From NCBI GenBank assembly GCA_003427395.1, contig BFEA01000182.1, positions 1,952,277-1,992,926 on the forward strand: a stretch of DNA of 40,650 bases, read 5' to 3'. A program made the translations under genes and the position numbers. Shown here piece after piece: positions 31,040 to 40,383 of this stretch; the stretch's first letter is position 1, and the number at the start of each line of letters is the position of its first letter. Source of the stretch: Chara braunii. Lineage: Eukaryota; Streptophyta; Charophyceae; Charales; Characeae. The notes beneath the pieces were generated by a model. It searched no databases, was not told where the DNA came from, and saw only the letters and a list, made by a program, of their open reading frames with translations.

Positions 31040-32653
31040 TGCTGGTTTCCCTGCCGCAATCTAAAGCAATGTTGGATTGAGTGTCCTAGTTTGGTGCAAT
31101 GCAGGCAAACCCCTTTCTTCACCCTGTGTTACCAGTCACTTTCAATGATCTGGAGATCTACCCATGGTTTTGTGGCAGGATCCTCCGGTTTGGGTGGAAT
31201 CTTTGGTCCCTTGGGAAGGAAAATGGTGTTAGTATTGTTCTTCATGGTGTTCTTTGGTCCCTTACTTTTGAAGGCAGTTTTCTTAAGGGCATTCATTGAT
31301 TCTTCATCATCCACATAATCAGACTAACATGCTGATGAAGAGCAAGATGCCTCGCAGTCTTGCTCTTGATCGTCACCAAGTGAAAGGTCCTCTGCGAAGG
31401 TCTCCTCGTCAACCTCACATAGATCGTGCGATGCAAAACGGTTGCTGCCTGGAAATTGTTTGCGGCTGGTGAACTTTTTGCCACCCAATCCACCCGGGAG
31501 GTCTTGTGTCTCTAGCTTGACTAAATCCCACATGAGGGAAAGCCAATCTGTATATGTTATGAGTCTGAGCCCCAGCCGATGTGTCATAGTAAAGGGAACC
31601 GTGCCTTTAATTACATCCAAGCAAGACTGCACAGTCATCTCCAAACCAGGAGTAGCAAAGAGTTTACTAGCATACTGCCGCAGACTATGCATGGTGCCTG
31701 TCCACTTGCTATGCTTGAGCTTGTCAAGCTTGAGTCAAGCTTTGGCTGCAGCATGCGGATCAACATATTGCTTGATCAAAAGCTCTTCGAGTGTGGCTAC
31801 AGGCGTAGCCTTCAGCCATTTGTTCAGGTCTATTTTTTTATAGCCCGACTGTACAACTTGGACTTCTAAGGAGCCCTTCACGGCGCGTTCCACATTGGTC
31901 TCTAGGACCGACGACTGAGTAATCGAGACTGTCACCAGCACATCAAAGTAGGATCGCATAGAGCTGATCCAGGATTCAATGTCATCCTTTCCGTCGTATT
32001 TAGAAGGAATCTGTGCCGCCTTTCTATCCATGTAAGGAAAGTTGCAGCTAGGACCAGCGGTTGCTGGGTCTGATTTCAAGGGCTGCAACAGTTCCAGAAT
32101 GCCTTGCACTGCCACTTGCCACTGCAGCAGCGGCACCAACAACGGGATTTGGACCTGCTGCAGATCCGGATAGGTTGTTGACCACACTCAAAGAAGAAGA
32201 AGAAGAAGAAGAAGAAGAAGATACAGTTAGAGGGGCAAAAACGGACTGCCACGCAACACTAGAAGCAGGGTAAACAGGTGGAAGGACACCTTGGGCTGGC
32301 TGAATGTTAGCAAAATGTTGTAGCTGGTCACGGTGCTGTTGCGCCATCAGGGCCATATCCTCGCGCAAGTTCTTGAGTTCATCAAACACTTTGGCAAGTT
32401 GGCCTGTATGGTCTTCAACATCCCGGACCTCTACTAAAGCCCTGAGAAGGGGGACCGTCTTCTCTTCCACCTCAACATCAGTTAAGGCGGGCATAATACT
32501 GAAGACGACTTCATGAGCCTTTACTTTGTCTCCCCTCTCCTTTTTCTCCTCCTCTTCCCTCTTCAATGCTTTTTCATAAAAGAACTGGTACTGCGCTTTT
32601 TCTGCCTCAGGGGCAGCGTCCATTTGCAACTTCCATTCTGCAGCAGATGCCAT
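31040..32653 (-). pseudogene. Element D gag with CCHC zinc knuckle
   Basis: Starts at ATG 32653 (MASAAEWKLQMDAAPEAEKA) with a charged coiled-coil region. An Ala/Pro and poly-Ser linker (encoded by a GAA/TTC repeat at 32190-32220) follows, and the capsid-like segment lies in a second frame (31735-32187: GKDDIESWISSMRSYFDVLV, WLKATPVATLEELLIKQYVD). A third frame (31324-31692) has MHSLRQYASKLFATPGLEMT. The knuckle CLHCTKLGHSIQHC lies at about 31063-31105, after a stop (SDW then TAA). It is the same arrangement as A's gag and better preserved, with two frameshifts and that stop. Confidence 0.85.
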
Positions 32654-34110
32654 GATGGAGGACTAAGATGTCAATAAGTCTCTCAAGAGAGGTTCGTACT
32701 TCCCCACACTTCTGGGACGAACACTCCTCTTCCCTCTCCTCACCCCCTCAGGAGCAACACTAAGAAGCTTCTCTCTTCTCTCTCTCTCATTTGCGATCGT
32801 GTAGACGTAGGCATTTAACGAACCCAATGAAAGAAACAGCTTGAAAGAAATCAGAAGAGAAGGTAGAACTCCTAGCCGGAGCGACAATTCATTTGGACTG
32901 GAGAGCAGTCAAAACAACAAAAGACAAAGATCAGAGAGATCTGATTCCGCCACACAGTCTGGTCCGACTACGTATGAGGTCCTCTCAAGCCTAGCCGGAC
33001 TCAGCTCCGTGAAGGCACAACAAATCAAATTCAAAGTGTACTACGTAATGCAAGAGAGAATTGAGTGGTGTCCGAGGTACGAGTCAGGCGGCGGATCGTG
33101 TGGTAAAGTCCTTTAAAACGTTTCAGCTGAGATACCCTCACCAGCGAGTGTCCTAGTCCGAAAGCATGAACTCCGAGTCCCAATCAGATAGAGCAAAGTA
33201 ACTGACGTCAACAAATTTGGGCTTGAGGGGCGCTTCTTGTTTGGGACTGGCCCCACTGAGTCCCAAATGGTCCCAGTGGAGTCAGAACCGGGTCCCAACC
33301 AACAAGAGTTCCACAAAGACCTACTTTTTGCCCCTACCGAATTGAAAAACGAAATTTAGCCCCAGAAGGAACTACAGACTACAGCCGTTCAGGATGAAAT
33401 AAACAAAGCACTGTAGAAAGATATAGCATGGCACGCAAGATACTCCATTCATTCACTCGTCAAGCGAGTAAGCAGTTCACACACCTCACACACGATCAAG
33501 ACTATAGAGGATGGAAGAAGAACCCAGAATACCCCAGCAGCCAGTCAATTCCATGCACACACACATGGGCACCTTGGCGACACGACACTTACCTGAGTGG
33601 CCAGGCTCTTGAGATGAAAGAAACTCACCCCCCTCTCACATAGTCCTCCCAACCCAATTAGCATCATCTACACTAGTGTCCTATCATCTAGGAGGGTCAA
33701 CATCTACCCCGATGTACAACACCGGATTCCCCGTTGATGTCGAAGATCAATGTAGCAACTTGCAGTCCGAAGGTGCAGATATGGCTGCCACCCTCAAGCT
33801 TGCCTAACTTGAGGGGAGCCCTGAAGTCACTCCGCGTCTTCCTTGAGGTCCAGATTCTTGTTGTAGGTGCCCTTCACTGTTGCCTCTCTCCAATTGCATC
33901 ATTAAGTCCCACCTTGTGTCTCGCCACCACTAACATGCACTCAAGCTACCTGGCCGGGTCTAATGTCGACCCTACACGGCCCTGCCAGGTGGGAGCAGCT
34001 TCCCTTAACCACGCTGCCCCTCTTAACCCTAACTTCCAACCCTAACCCTAAGTGGTTAGCCCTTACCACTTAGATTAGGCTTATGGCGGCAAAGTCAACT
34101 CTCGCCAGCA
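32654..34110 (-). other. Untranslated leader of element D
   Basis: Collinear with A's leader (1769-3136) in several blocks: CCACTCAG|GTAAGTGT at 33585-33600, the GGACTCAGTGG/CCCAAATTTGTTG region at 33200-33290, and TAACCACTTAGGG near 34040-34060. The PBS is missing: the leader joins the LTR remnant directly at 34110/34111. Confidence 0.6.
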
Positions 34111-34738
34111 ACTGAAGAATGAGGCCGGGCTCTTCCCTCGGCCTCTTGATGTAGAGGCCTGCTTGCCTCCTGGGCGGTGACTTCCAGGCTGCTCAGCCTC
34201 TCAAGCAACCGGTACCTCCTCCCTTTCGGAGGGAAACATCATTGCAGACTCTGATATTGCCCGCACAGGCTCTAGACGCAGACTGGATGGACTGGTACCG
34301 GCCTAGACCAAGCGTACCGCTACTGGGCCTCTAAGAATGCCAAGTTTGTCTTCTTCTGCTCGGCCTCGAGTACCCGGCACATCCACTGCTACTGGGTGTG
34401 GTACCGGCCTACCTGCTACTTGAGTGTTTTTCCGCTGCTCTAAGTGTCGCGGGCCTCTGGCTCCGCCACTTGAATGTTTTCCCCTGCCGCAACCCTCAAT
34501 GCCACGGCCATAGGTAAGAACCGGCCCTATGGGCCTGCCAAACAAGCAAGTACCCTTGCGGGTCACACACACACTCATACCGACAAGCACTCAGGCAGGC
34601 ACGCAGGTCAACAAGCACGCATACATACAAACTTAGAAAACTCAGCAGAATGCGGAAATCTCATCAAGGCATCCACTCCATCGGCAGAAATTCAGAAATC
34701 AGCAGTGTTCTCAGCCTGTGTTATGGTGGGTCATTACA
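34111..34738 (-). repeat. Truncated 5' LTR of element D
   Basis: It matches 27186-27807 of the 3' LTR and lacks the equivalent of 26424-27185 (762 bp) and the PBS. The junction CGCCAGCA|ACTGAAGAATG joins the leader to mid-LTR. Confidence 0.85.
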
Positions 34739-35037
34739 AGCCTATGATCCCTCGTGCAATCAATGGAGGTCACGAACTAGACAGAATTACAAGTCACACT
34801 GGTAAGGGACGTAACAGGCAATACCAGGTTCTCTTCATCTATCACATGTTGGATGATCTCTACTGGATCTCAAAGAAAGAGCTGCTGCGGAGCGCACCTC
34901 GTGATGTCAAAGCATATGAACGACAGGTAGTTTCCAATGCTGTTCGACAAATCTCTGCGAAACTCGCTGCTATTGCGTATACACGGAATCTCTTCGCTAT
35001 GTTTGCTTATGATGTGTTTCTCTGGGACTCGGATTGA
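34739..35037 (+). pseudogene. Element A chromodomain C-terminus
   Basis: 98 codons encode IPRAINGGHELDRITSHTGK, GRNRQYQVLFIYHMLDDLYW, SKKELLRSAPRDVKAYERQ and a tail ending FLWDSD. It is a clear paralogue of element D's 27849-28145. It is the far half of the integrase C-terminus that is cut at 26423. It ends 23 bases before the PPT. Confidence 0.85.
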
Positions 35038-35060
35038 GTTACTCGCTCGAGGGGACCTCG

Positions 35061-35080
35061 CTCTTGAAGGGGGGGGGTAG
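35061..35080 (+). promoter_or_regulatory. Polypurine tract of element A
   Basis: CTCTTGAAGGGGGGGGGTAG directly precedes the 3' LTR start TGTAAGACC, as in element D. Confidence 0.8.
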
Positions 35081-35222
35081 TGTAAGACCTGCCAAAACAT
35101 GGTCCGAGAGCACAGCTCATTTCTCAGTTTTGCGGCTAGAATGAATGCCTTGCCGAAATTCCCACTTTCTGCTTAGTTTTCTAAGTCTGTGTGTGTGGGT
35201 GCTTGCTGGTACCGCACCCAGG
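35081..35222 (+). repeat. Truncated 3' LTR of element A
   Basis: 35081-35209 matches 682-811. A short TACCGCACCCAG word matching a more internal part of the family LTR follows, then the match is lost. Roughly the last 900 bp of the LTR are missing. Confidence 0.75.
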
Positions 35223-35569
35223 CCCTTGGTTGGATACACTCACTTGTTGTGCGCAGGTACCCAGACAGCATCAAGGCCACAGGGAGTTCGGTTTCAGGCC
35301 TATCTGGGCCGTCATTTGCCTTGAGATCTCGACGGCCGAGGGAAGCAGCAACCGGGGTCCAGACCCCGCATCAACGCTACATAAGCCTGGACCTCCTGGC
35401 TTGGAGAACATTCTGTCTTGCGTCAATGCTGACTTACACGCGTTGACTACGACGCTAGTGCGACGCTGCGACACTGGCTGGACGCTGGCTTTGCGCTGGC
35501 ACTTGGGCGACTACGGCGACGCGCTGCTGGCTCGGCATGGTGGCTGGCTGGCAATTGTCTTCTGGGCAT

Positions 35570-35638
35570 GCTGACGTGGCAGCTGCCACGTGCTGCCGCT
35601 GACGTGGCCGCTGCCANGTGTACTATTGCTGACGTGGC
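35570..35638. repeat. Repeated ACGT motifs with an 18-bp palindrome
   Basis: GCTGACGTGGC occurs at 35570, 35598 and 35628 (spacing 28 and 30). CACGTG is at 35587, and CANGTG at 35615 (28 bp later, N at 35617). ACGTGGCAG/CTGCCACGT forms a perfect palindrome at 35574-35591. In plants TGACGTGG and CACGTG are bZIP/bHLH binding cores. Function here is not shown. Confidence 0.7.
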
Positions 35639-36419
35639 GAGGCTACGAGACTGGCATTGCTGTTCTGATTCATCGTCACTCGGGAGGAGATCATGACTGT
35701 GGGGCGATAGTGGATACGTACCTGGTTATCTTGATGTCGACATTGCTCCAGCTCGCTGATGAGGACTGATTGACATGCCAAGTGGCACATTCTGATAGAA
35801 CTTCAGAAGCGTGTTCAGATTATTGATTACTGAGGTGGTTGTCGAGGAGGTAGCCCGAAGTAGCAGTGGGCATTGTCTTCTACTCCTCTCCTATGTCTAT
35901 TCTCCCTCCTCTCTTCTTCGTCTGTGTATGCTCCCCATCTCATTCTATCTGGACACGATTATGATAATTGACAATCATCAACAGGTTGATATTCATTTGG
36001 GCTTGCATTGTTGACAAGTGTCTTCACGATCTGGGTTCATTGCACAGCCGACTTATAAGGGGCAAAAAAAACAACAACAAGGGATTGAATTGGATTCTGA
36101 GTTTCCGACTTAAAATGAAAAGTCAGCGACACAAAAAGAGGAAAATGATGTTATATGGTATACCCTGGGAATACCAGCCCAGGCGCCCATGCTGCCTCTG
36201 GCCGCTCGGATGGCCCGGGACAGGTCCTGGACAGCCCCAGCTAAAAGTCAAGACGTGAAAAAATGTCCAAATAAAAAAATCTGGAGAACGTATATGTTGT
36301 GGAGAATTGCAGTATGAGTACAAACAACTTTTCTTTCTTTTTTTGGGGGGGTGCAAAAACAGTTGATTATGTCATCTGATATGCCCAGAATACTGGCACT
36401 TGACGTTTCCCAGGGGGAT

Positions 36420-36513
36420 AATTGCTTGAGGCGAAGACTATTTTGATCTTCCGATTTCTCATCTGGACAATTGCTTGAGGCGCAGGCTATTTTGATTTTC
36501 CAATTTCTCTGTT
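36420..36513 (+). repeat. 49-bp imperfect tandem duplication
   Basis: AATTGCTTGAGGCG...CTATTTTGAT...TTTCTC occurs at 36420 and 36469. It ends about 35 bases before the exon at 36549, in the region expected for a branch point. Confidence 0.85.
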
Positions 36514-36548
36514 GTCTTTCTGAATGAGTTTGTTGCACGTCTGTGCAG

Positions 36549-36614
36549 GATGGCTGCTCACAACTACTTCAATGGAACATTCCCAATGAATGCAGAAAGT
36601 TCAGGAACCCGATC
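36549..36614 (+). CDS. Candidate internal LRR exon (66 nt, phase 2-2)
   Basis: A GTCTGTGCAG acceptor precedes the segment and a consensus GTAAGTCAG donor follows it. Read with one leading base and two trailing bases it encodes M-A followed by AHNYFNGTFPMNAESSGTR. The NYFNGTFP core fits a plant LRR (NxFxGxxP). It has the same phase as the exon at 527-586 and could be the next exon of the same gene. The second half (NAESSGTR) does not fit an LRR well, so this may be the last LRR before a cap or juxtamembrane region. No other exon of the gene is recognised to the right. Evidence is limited by the short length. Confidence 0.45.
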
Positions 36615-36662
36615 GTAAGTCAGTTCTGTATTGACTGCACACTGTTCCCGGTCTCCTGTTCG

Positions 36663-36664
<2 letters not shown>

Positions 36665-36703
<39 letters not shown>
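36665..36703. repeat. (GT)n microsatellite
   Basis: About 19 GT units just downstream of the exon's donor site. Confidence 0.95.
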
Positions 36704-36704
<1 letters not shown>

Positions 36705-36820
36705 TTAGCTCATGCTAGTGCTGTTAGTCATGAAATGTAGAAGGTGGCACATGTGAGCCGCCACATGCTTGTATGTGTGACTGTGTGTCTGATGGAGAGG
36801 AGGGAAAGGGAGAAAGTGAG

Positions 36821-36826
<6 letters not shown>

Positions 36827-36880
<54 letters not shown>
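36827..36880. repeat. (GA)n microsatellite
   Basis: About 27 GA units. AAATCAAAATTTTATTGAAGGGTGACATCC follows in pieces with no coding. Confidence 0.95.
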
Positions 36881-36884
<4 letters not shown>

Positions 36885-36956
36885 AATCAAAATTTTATTG
36901 AAGGGTGACATCCATTAAAACTGGAGCGATACATGGATATTGAAACTGAGGGACAT

Positions 36957-37150
36957 TTTTTCAGCGCTTGCGCCACTGGTTAGCGCCACCGCTCTGCGCT
37001 AGTATGCAGCCACCCTCCGCGAACCCAGGGCCCCACCGCCTCGGCTCTCTTTCGCAAAGCGCTCGGCCAACGGAGCGCGGGAACCCCAGCACGCGATTTT
37101 TCGATTTGGAGCACGAGAAGGAATTTCACGCCAGGCCTAGGACGCGATAG
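36957..37150 (+). repeat. Possible tRNA-derived SINE head
   Basis: TGCGCCACTGG (36969-36979) resembles a Pol III A box within a D-arm-like GCGC...GCGC. CTGC/GCAG form an anticodon-arm-like hairpin (36993-37009). CCCT...AGGG around CCGCGAACCC (37013-37030) resembles a T-arm with a degenerate B box. The sequence downstream is GC-rich and then purine-rich. There is no acceptor stem, so it is not a functional tRNA. Confidence 0.4.
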
Positions 37151-37179
37151 CCATCATTACCCAGCACACCGGGAGTCGA

Positions 37180-37720
37180 GTGAAGTGGAAACAACAAGAG
37201 GACAGGAATAGCAAAGAGAAAAAGAGAACAAAGGAGACAAAAGGCAGCAAAGAAGAAGACATCCACAACAAGGAGTCAGCTGCAAAAGGAATAGTGGGGA
37301 AGAGAAGCCAACACATGGGAAGGGAAGAGGAAAGGTGGAGTATACAGAGGGTAAGAGGAGTGAAGCCAATGAGCTAGCCGATGCTGGAACACGCTGACGG
37401 GAATAGTGGACAGGAGAGTAGGACAAAGAGACAAAGGCAAGGCTAATTCAGGAGAGTAAAGAGGGAGTGAAGTGTCGAAAGGTGAGGAAGGGACGAAATA
37501 ACTATTTTGGGGAAGAGCTGAGGCAAGGCCAAAATCATTTGCAAGTATTTCCCGCCTCCTTCGAGTCACCATTCTTACATTTTCGAGGAAAGAATTACTC
37601 CGAACAAGGAAGCGGGCACAGGAAAGGGGAGACGAGGTACATAGCTACATGCAAAGGACAAAGGAAGAGGACGAGAAGATTTTGTCACGGGCTAAGGACA
37701 AAGAAGGAACAGTGAAGATC
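37180..37720. other. Purine-rich tract on the + strand
   Basis: A and G dominate for about 500 bp with no recognisable gene. It follows the SINE-like head. The short frames here have biased composition and no domain. Confidence 0.6.
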
Positions 37721-38039
37721 CGAGAACACTGGACCGCGCCATCATGATCTAAGCGTATACCTCCAAAGGGTAAACGGACGAGCATCACAGCGCCTGAAAC
37801 CACTGAAACTGGAGACACTGCCCTCTTTTGGCTCGTAAGTTCTCGTCGCCCTACCCACGACTCCAGAGGAAACCCCCAAGATTGCATCAAGCCAAGAGCA
37901 GACACAAGAGGAGTACCACAGCGAGAATCGCCGTTTCTTCGACCAACGAATCTCAAAGCTTTGATCCTGAGAGCTGCTGTATAGCCGATAAGACACAACT
38001 GTCCTCCTTTTTAGTCCACCGCAATCTGCAGTAGCGCGA

Positions 38040-39170
38040 CAGAGCTCACCACGATAGAACACCCCACCTCCTCCTCTCATCAGAACACTCCCCAACCTGC
38101 GCACTTCCAACCTCACGTCACCCCCACCCTCCAACATTACTCCTCATCTCCTTCGACTGGCCCCACTTCCCCCACAAACAAGATTCCCAACAACCACACA
38201 AAACCCCTACCCATCTCTCATCTCGCACCGGCTCTCCACCATCTCCCCCAGCCCCTCCCCCACACCCCTTTCATATAATCACTCCTACCTCCCACCAAAC
38301 CTATTCCAGTTCCCCAGAGAAGAACCTCCCACGCCCCCTATCTCCATAAGCTCCCAACCTGCCCAACGTCACCCCCCCCTCCATCCTCCAACATCAGCGC
38401 GTCCCTTACTCCATTTCTAGCCCAACTTTCACCTCACCCCACCACTACCCCCCATGATAGATCTGGTAGCATGCCGGACCCCCTCCGAGCAAAGCTAGGC
38501 TGCGCGTACTCTACCCCCGCCCTATTTCTCCACCACTCATTCTCTCGTCAATACACTCCCCAACCCTTGCACATCCAATCCCACGCCACAAACACTGCTC
38601 TCCCCATCTCCCTCGACTTCACTCACAGCCCCCACAAACACTTCCGAACAAACACACATACCCTCGACTAGTTGCTCTCCCCATACCGGCTCCCTCCCAC
38701 CGCCGCCCGACCCTCCTCCCCCACCCCTCCTATACCACCCCACAAGCAGCACTCGCACCACTCGATTAACCCACAGCTGCCCGCCAGCAACGGAACTCGC
38801 ACGCCCCTATCACCAAATCTCGCCCGACAGTCGGCGCATCTCCCTTCCCCCCTCCGTCATCCTTCCCGCCTTCGCTCGCCCAACCCCCTTTCACCCTCCC
38901 ACATCTGATCACGACCAATCAAGTAACGGATCACATTACCCCGAGCACACCAAGACTGTGCGCGCCCTTCTCCCCCCCTCCTTCCCCCCGCTCTTTTTTT
39001 CCTTCTCTTCCCCTCCTTCCCACTTTTTCCCACCCCTTCTTTCCCACTCGCCCCTGTTCCCCCCTCCTCCCTCCACGCTTTTGCATCAAAGCATCGATGC
39101 GGTTCCCCCTCTTTTAGCCCACCACGCTTCCTTCCAACAACCACAATCCTAAACAAAATTCCACACCTTT
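38040..39170. repeat. C-rich pyrimidine tract with a diverged internal duplication
   Basis: The + strand is strongly C/T for about 1.1 kb. ACACTCCCCAACC...CCACAAACA at 38084-38185 recurs, diverged, at 38552-38640 (period about 468). No splice-supported or domain-bearing frame was found. 37721-38039 holds no recognised gene. Confidence 0.6.
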
Positions 39171-39377
39171 CGCTCAGAACTACTAAGTTTAATCATCACC
39201 CCATCACAAGTCACACAATTCGCACGCCAGCACACAACATTAAAATCGACAAATCCAGCTCTTGCTCTTTTGCTAATTTCTAAAAAATTATTTCGACTTC
39301 TTGCTGCTCTCTAGGTCCAATCTACCAACGACCCTTTGGATAAGCTCTATTAATATTTATTAGTTATTGCAAGGAAA

Positions 39378-40383
39378 ATGAACTATAGCGAATTCCAGAA
39401 ACCAAGCAGCATCATACACATGAAACCAGATAGTCTTGACCTCGAACCAAAAGCAAAATTGCAACTTGAGTTCTACCAAATAAGAGCACAACAAAACCTC
39501 ACAAGTGACAATGTTGGTGTCCTAAGAGTAGGACATCTCTGGGATCAGGAGCGGGGAGACTGGATATCCGAACCTAAGTTAAGAGAAAAACTAAGATACT
39601 GTCACAAAGTGGGGGAAGCATTGGAGACAATCGTCGTTGCTGTTCCCCTAGATTGGGTGGGCATTCTCAAGAAGGGACCGACGCTGGAAGAAAGCGACTG
39701 GGTGGGCATAAAAGACCAGGAGGGAGTAGTGGGAAATGTAGTGGACACACGGCCATCACAAGAAGGGGGGGAGAGATATTAGTCAATCTCTTCCATAGAG
39801 CCTCCGATGATAGGCTTATGAGAATGGAAGGAGACAAGGTACAATGGCATAAAAAATCAGAATTACACAGAATCCGGGTCTTAAAAGAAAGGGATGGATG
39901 GCTGGCATACAAACCAACCACCCCGATCTCACACCTTGACTTTGATCCGGCAAACTGGACCTGGACACTAACCATAGGTAAAGGAAAACAAGGGCAGCGA
40001 CAGCTACACACACTGTCAGTCAAATCAGCTTATCGGCTGCTGCGCCCCAAAAGAAACTTAAAAGGCATAGTAGAGGACAGGTGGATGCGACACCTAAATG
40101 TGGGAAAAGAGGCCCTTCGCTCAGTAAGATGGTTTAGACTAAGTAGGGCCTCCCCGGCGAAAGTGGCGTCACTACAATGGCAAATTGAACACCGCTGCCT
40201 ACCCACAAACGACTGGCTGATTGATAGAACAACCCTGGAACAACGAGGGCTAGCCTTGCCGTGGTGCAAACTTTGCTCATCGACCTTTCCACCAAGATGC
40301 CGACCAGAAACAATTGAGCATATCTTCCTGTAGTGCCCGGGGTCAGTATGGCTATGGAGATGGTGGGACAGTGAAGTCGAGGG
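39378..40383 (+). pseudogene. LINE ORF2 C-terminal region with zf-RVT-like domain
   Basis: The first frame (39378-39782) includes HLWDQERGDWISEPKLREKL, a segment common before the zf-RVT domain in plant LINEs. A shift near the G7 run (39765-39771) passes to a second frame (to 40333). That frame includes LHTLSVKSAYRLLRP, SRASPAKVASLQWQIEHRCL, PTNDWLIDRTTLEQRG, CKLC and ETIEHIFL. It then reads an in-frame TAG where the W/F-xCP motif continues (CPGSVWLWRWW). The CxxC...H...C arrangement fits zf-RVT. The polymerase core is absent, so the copy is 5'-truncated and dead. Confidence 0.8.

Larger units (their letters stand above)
26424..34738 (-). mobile_element. Element D: deletion-derived Ty3/Gypsy element nested in element A
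   Basis: Minus-strand element of the same family as A. It runs from a 5' LTR remnant (34111-34738) through leader, gag, protease, a gutted RT, no RNase H body, integrase, chromodomain and PPT to a complete 3' LTR (26424-27807). On both sides A's integrase C-terminal coding continues: VFHSS on the left and IPRAINGGHE on the right. No clear 5-bp target duplication is visible (CTGTT on the left, AGCCT on the right), so small changes have occurred at the junctions. The element cannot be autonomous. Confidence 0.85.
682..35222 (+). mobile_element. Element A: degraded Ty3/Gypsy retrotransposon, split by two large insertions
   Basis: The parts appear in collinear order on the + strand: LTR (682), PBS, leader, gag with CCHC knuckle, protease, RT with YLDD, and the first part of RNase H, breaking near 7436. 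They resume at 24899 with the end of RNase H (LTWWLHEI) and the integrase to 26423. The chromodomain C-terminus follows from 34739, then a polypurine tract and the start of the 3' LTR at 35081. About 100 residues of RNase H are missing at the first break. The second break lies between a VFHSS-like motif and an IPRAING-like motif that are adjacent in related copies. Treating the three parts as one element is an inference from order, strand and family. All frames are broken, so this is the oldest layer. Confidence 0.7.
587..36548 (+). other. Inferred giant intron (~36 kb) filled by nested retroelements
   Basis: The interval starts at a GTGAGC donor and ends at a pyrimidine-rich tract followed by GTGCAG. 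Both flanking exons are phase 2 and both encode an NYFxGxxP LRR motif. All recognisable content between them is transposable elements or structured repeats. Joining the two exons into one gene is an inference; transcript evidence would decide it. Confidence 0.4.
35223..36548. other. Unassigned intronic-type sequence
   Basis: No recognisable coding. It holds a run of GCGACGCTGG-like words (35455-35530), the ACGT-motif repeats at 35570-35638, an N at 35617, and a 49-bp tandem duplication at 36420-36513 just before the exon. Confidence 0.5.

Noticed and set aside
34030-34065. CCCTAACCCTAA-like telomere repeat
   Set aside because: Only two imperfect units occur within a leader that matches element A, and the plant telomere unit has an extra A (CCCTAAA).
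35757-35790. Another CTGATGA (35757) as a hammerhead core
   Set aside because: No paired stem II followed by GAAA is present downstream.
38040-39170. Proline/serine-rich frames in the C-rich tract
   Set aside because: They reflect base composition; no frame is kept between the two diverged repeat copies.
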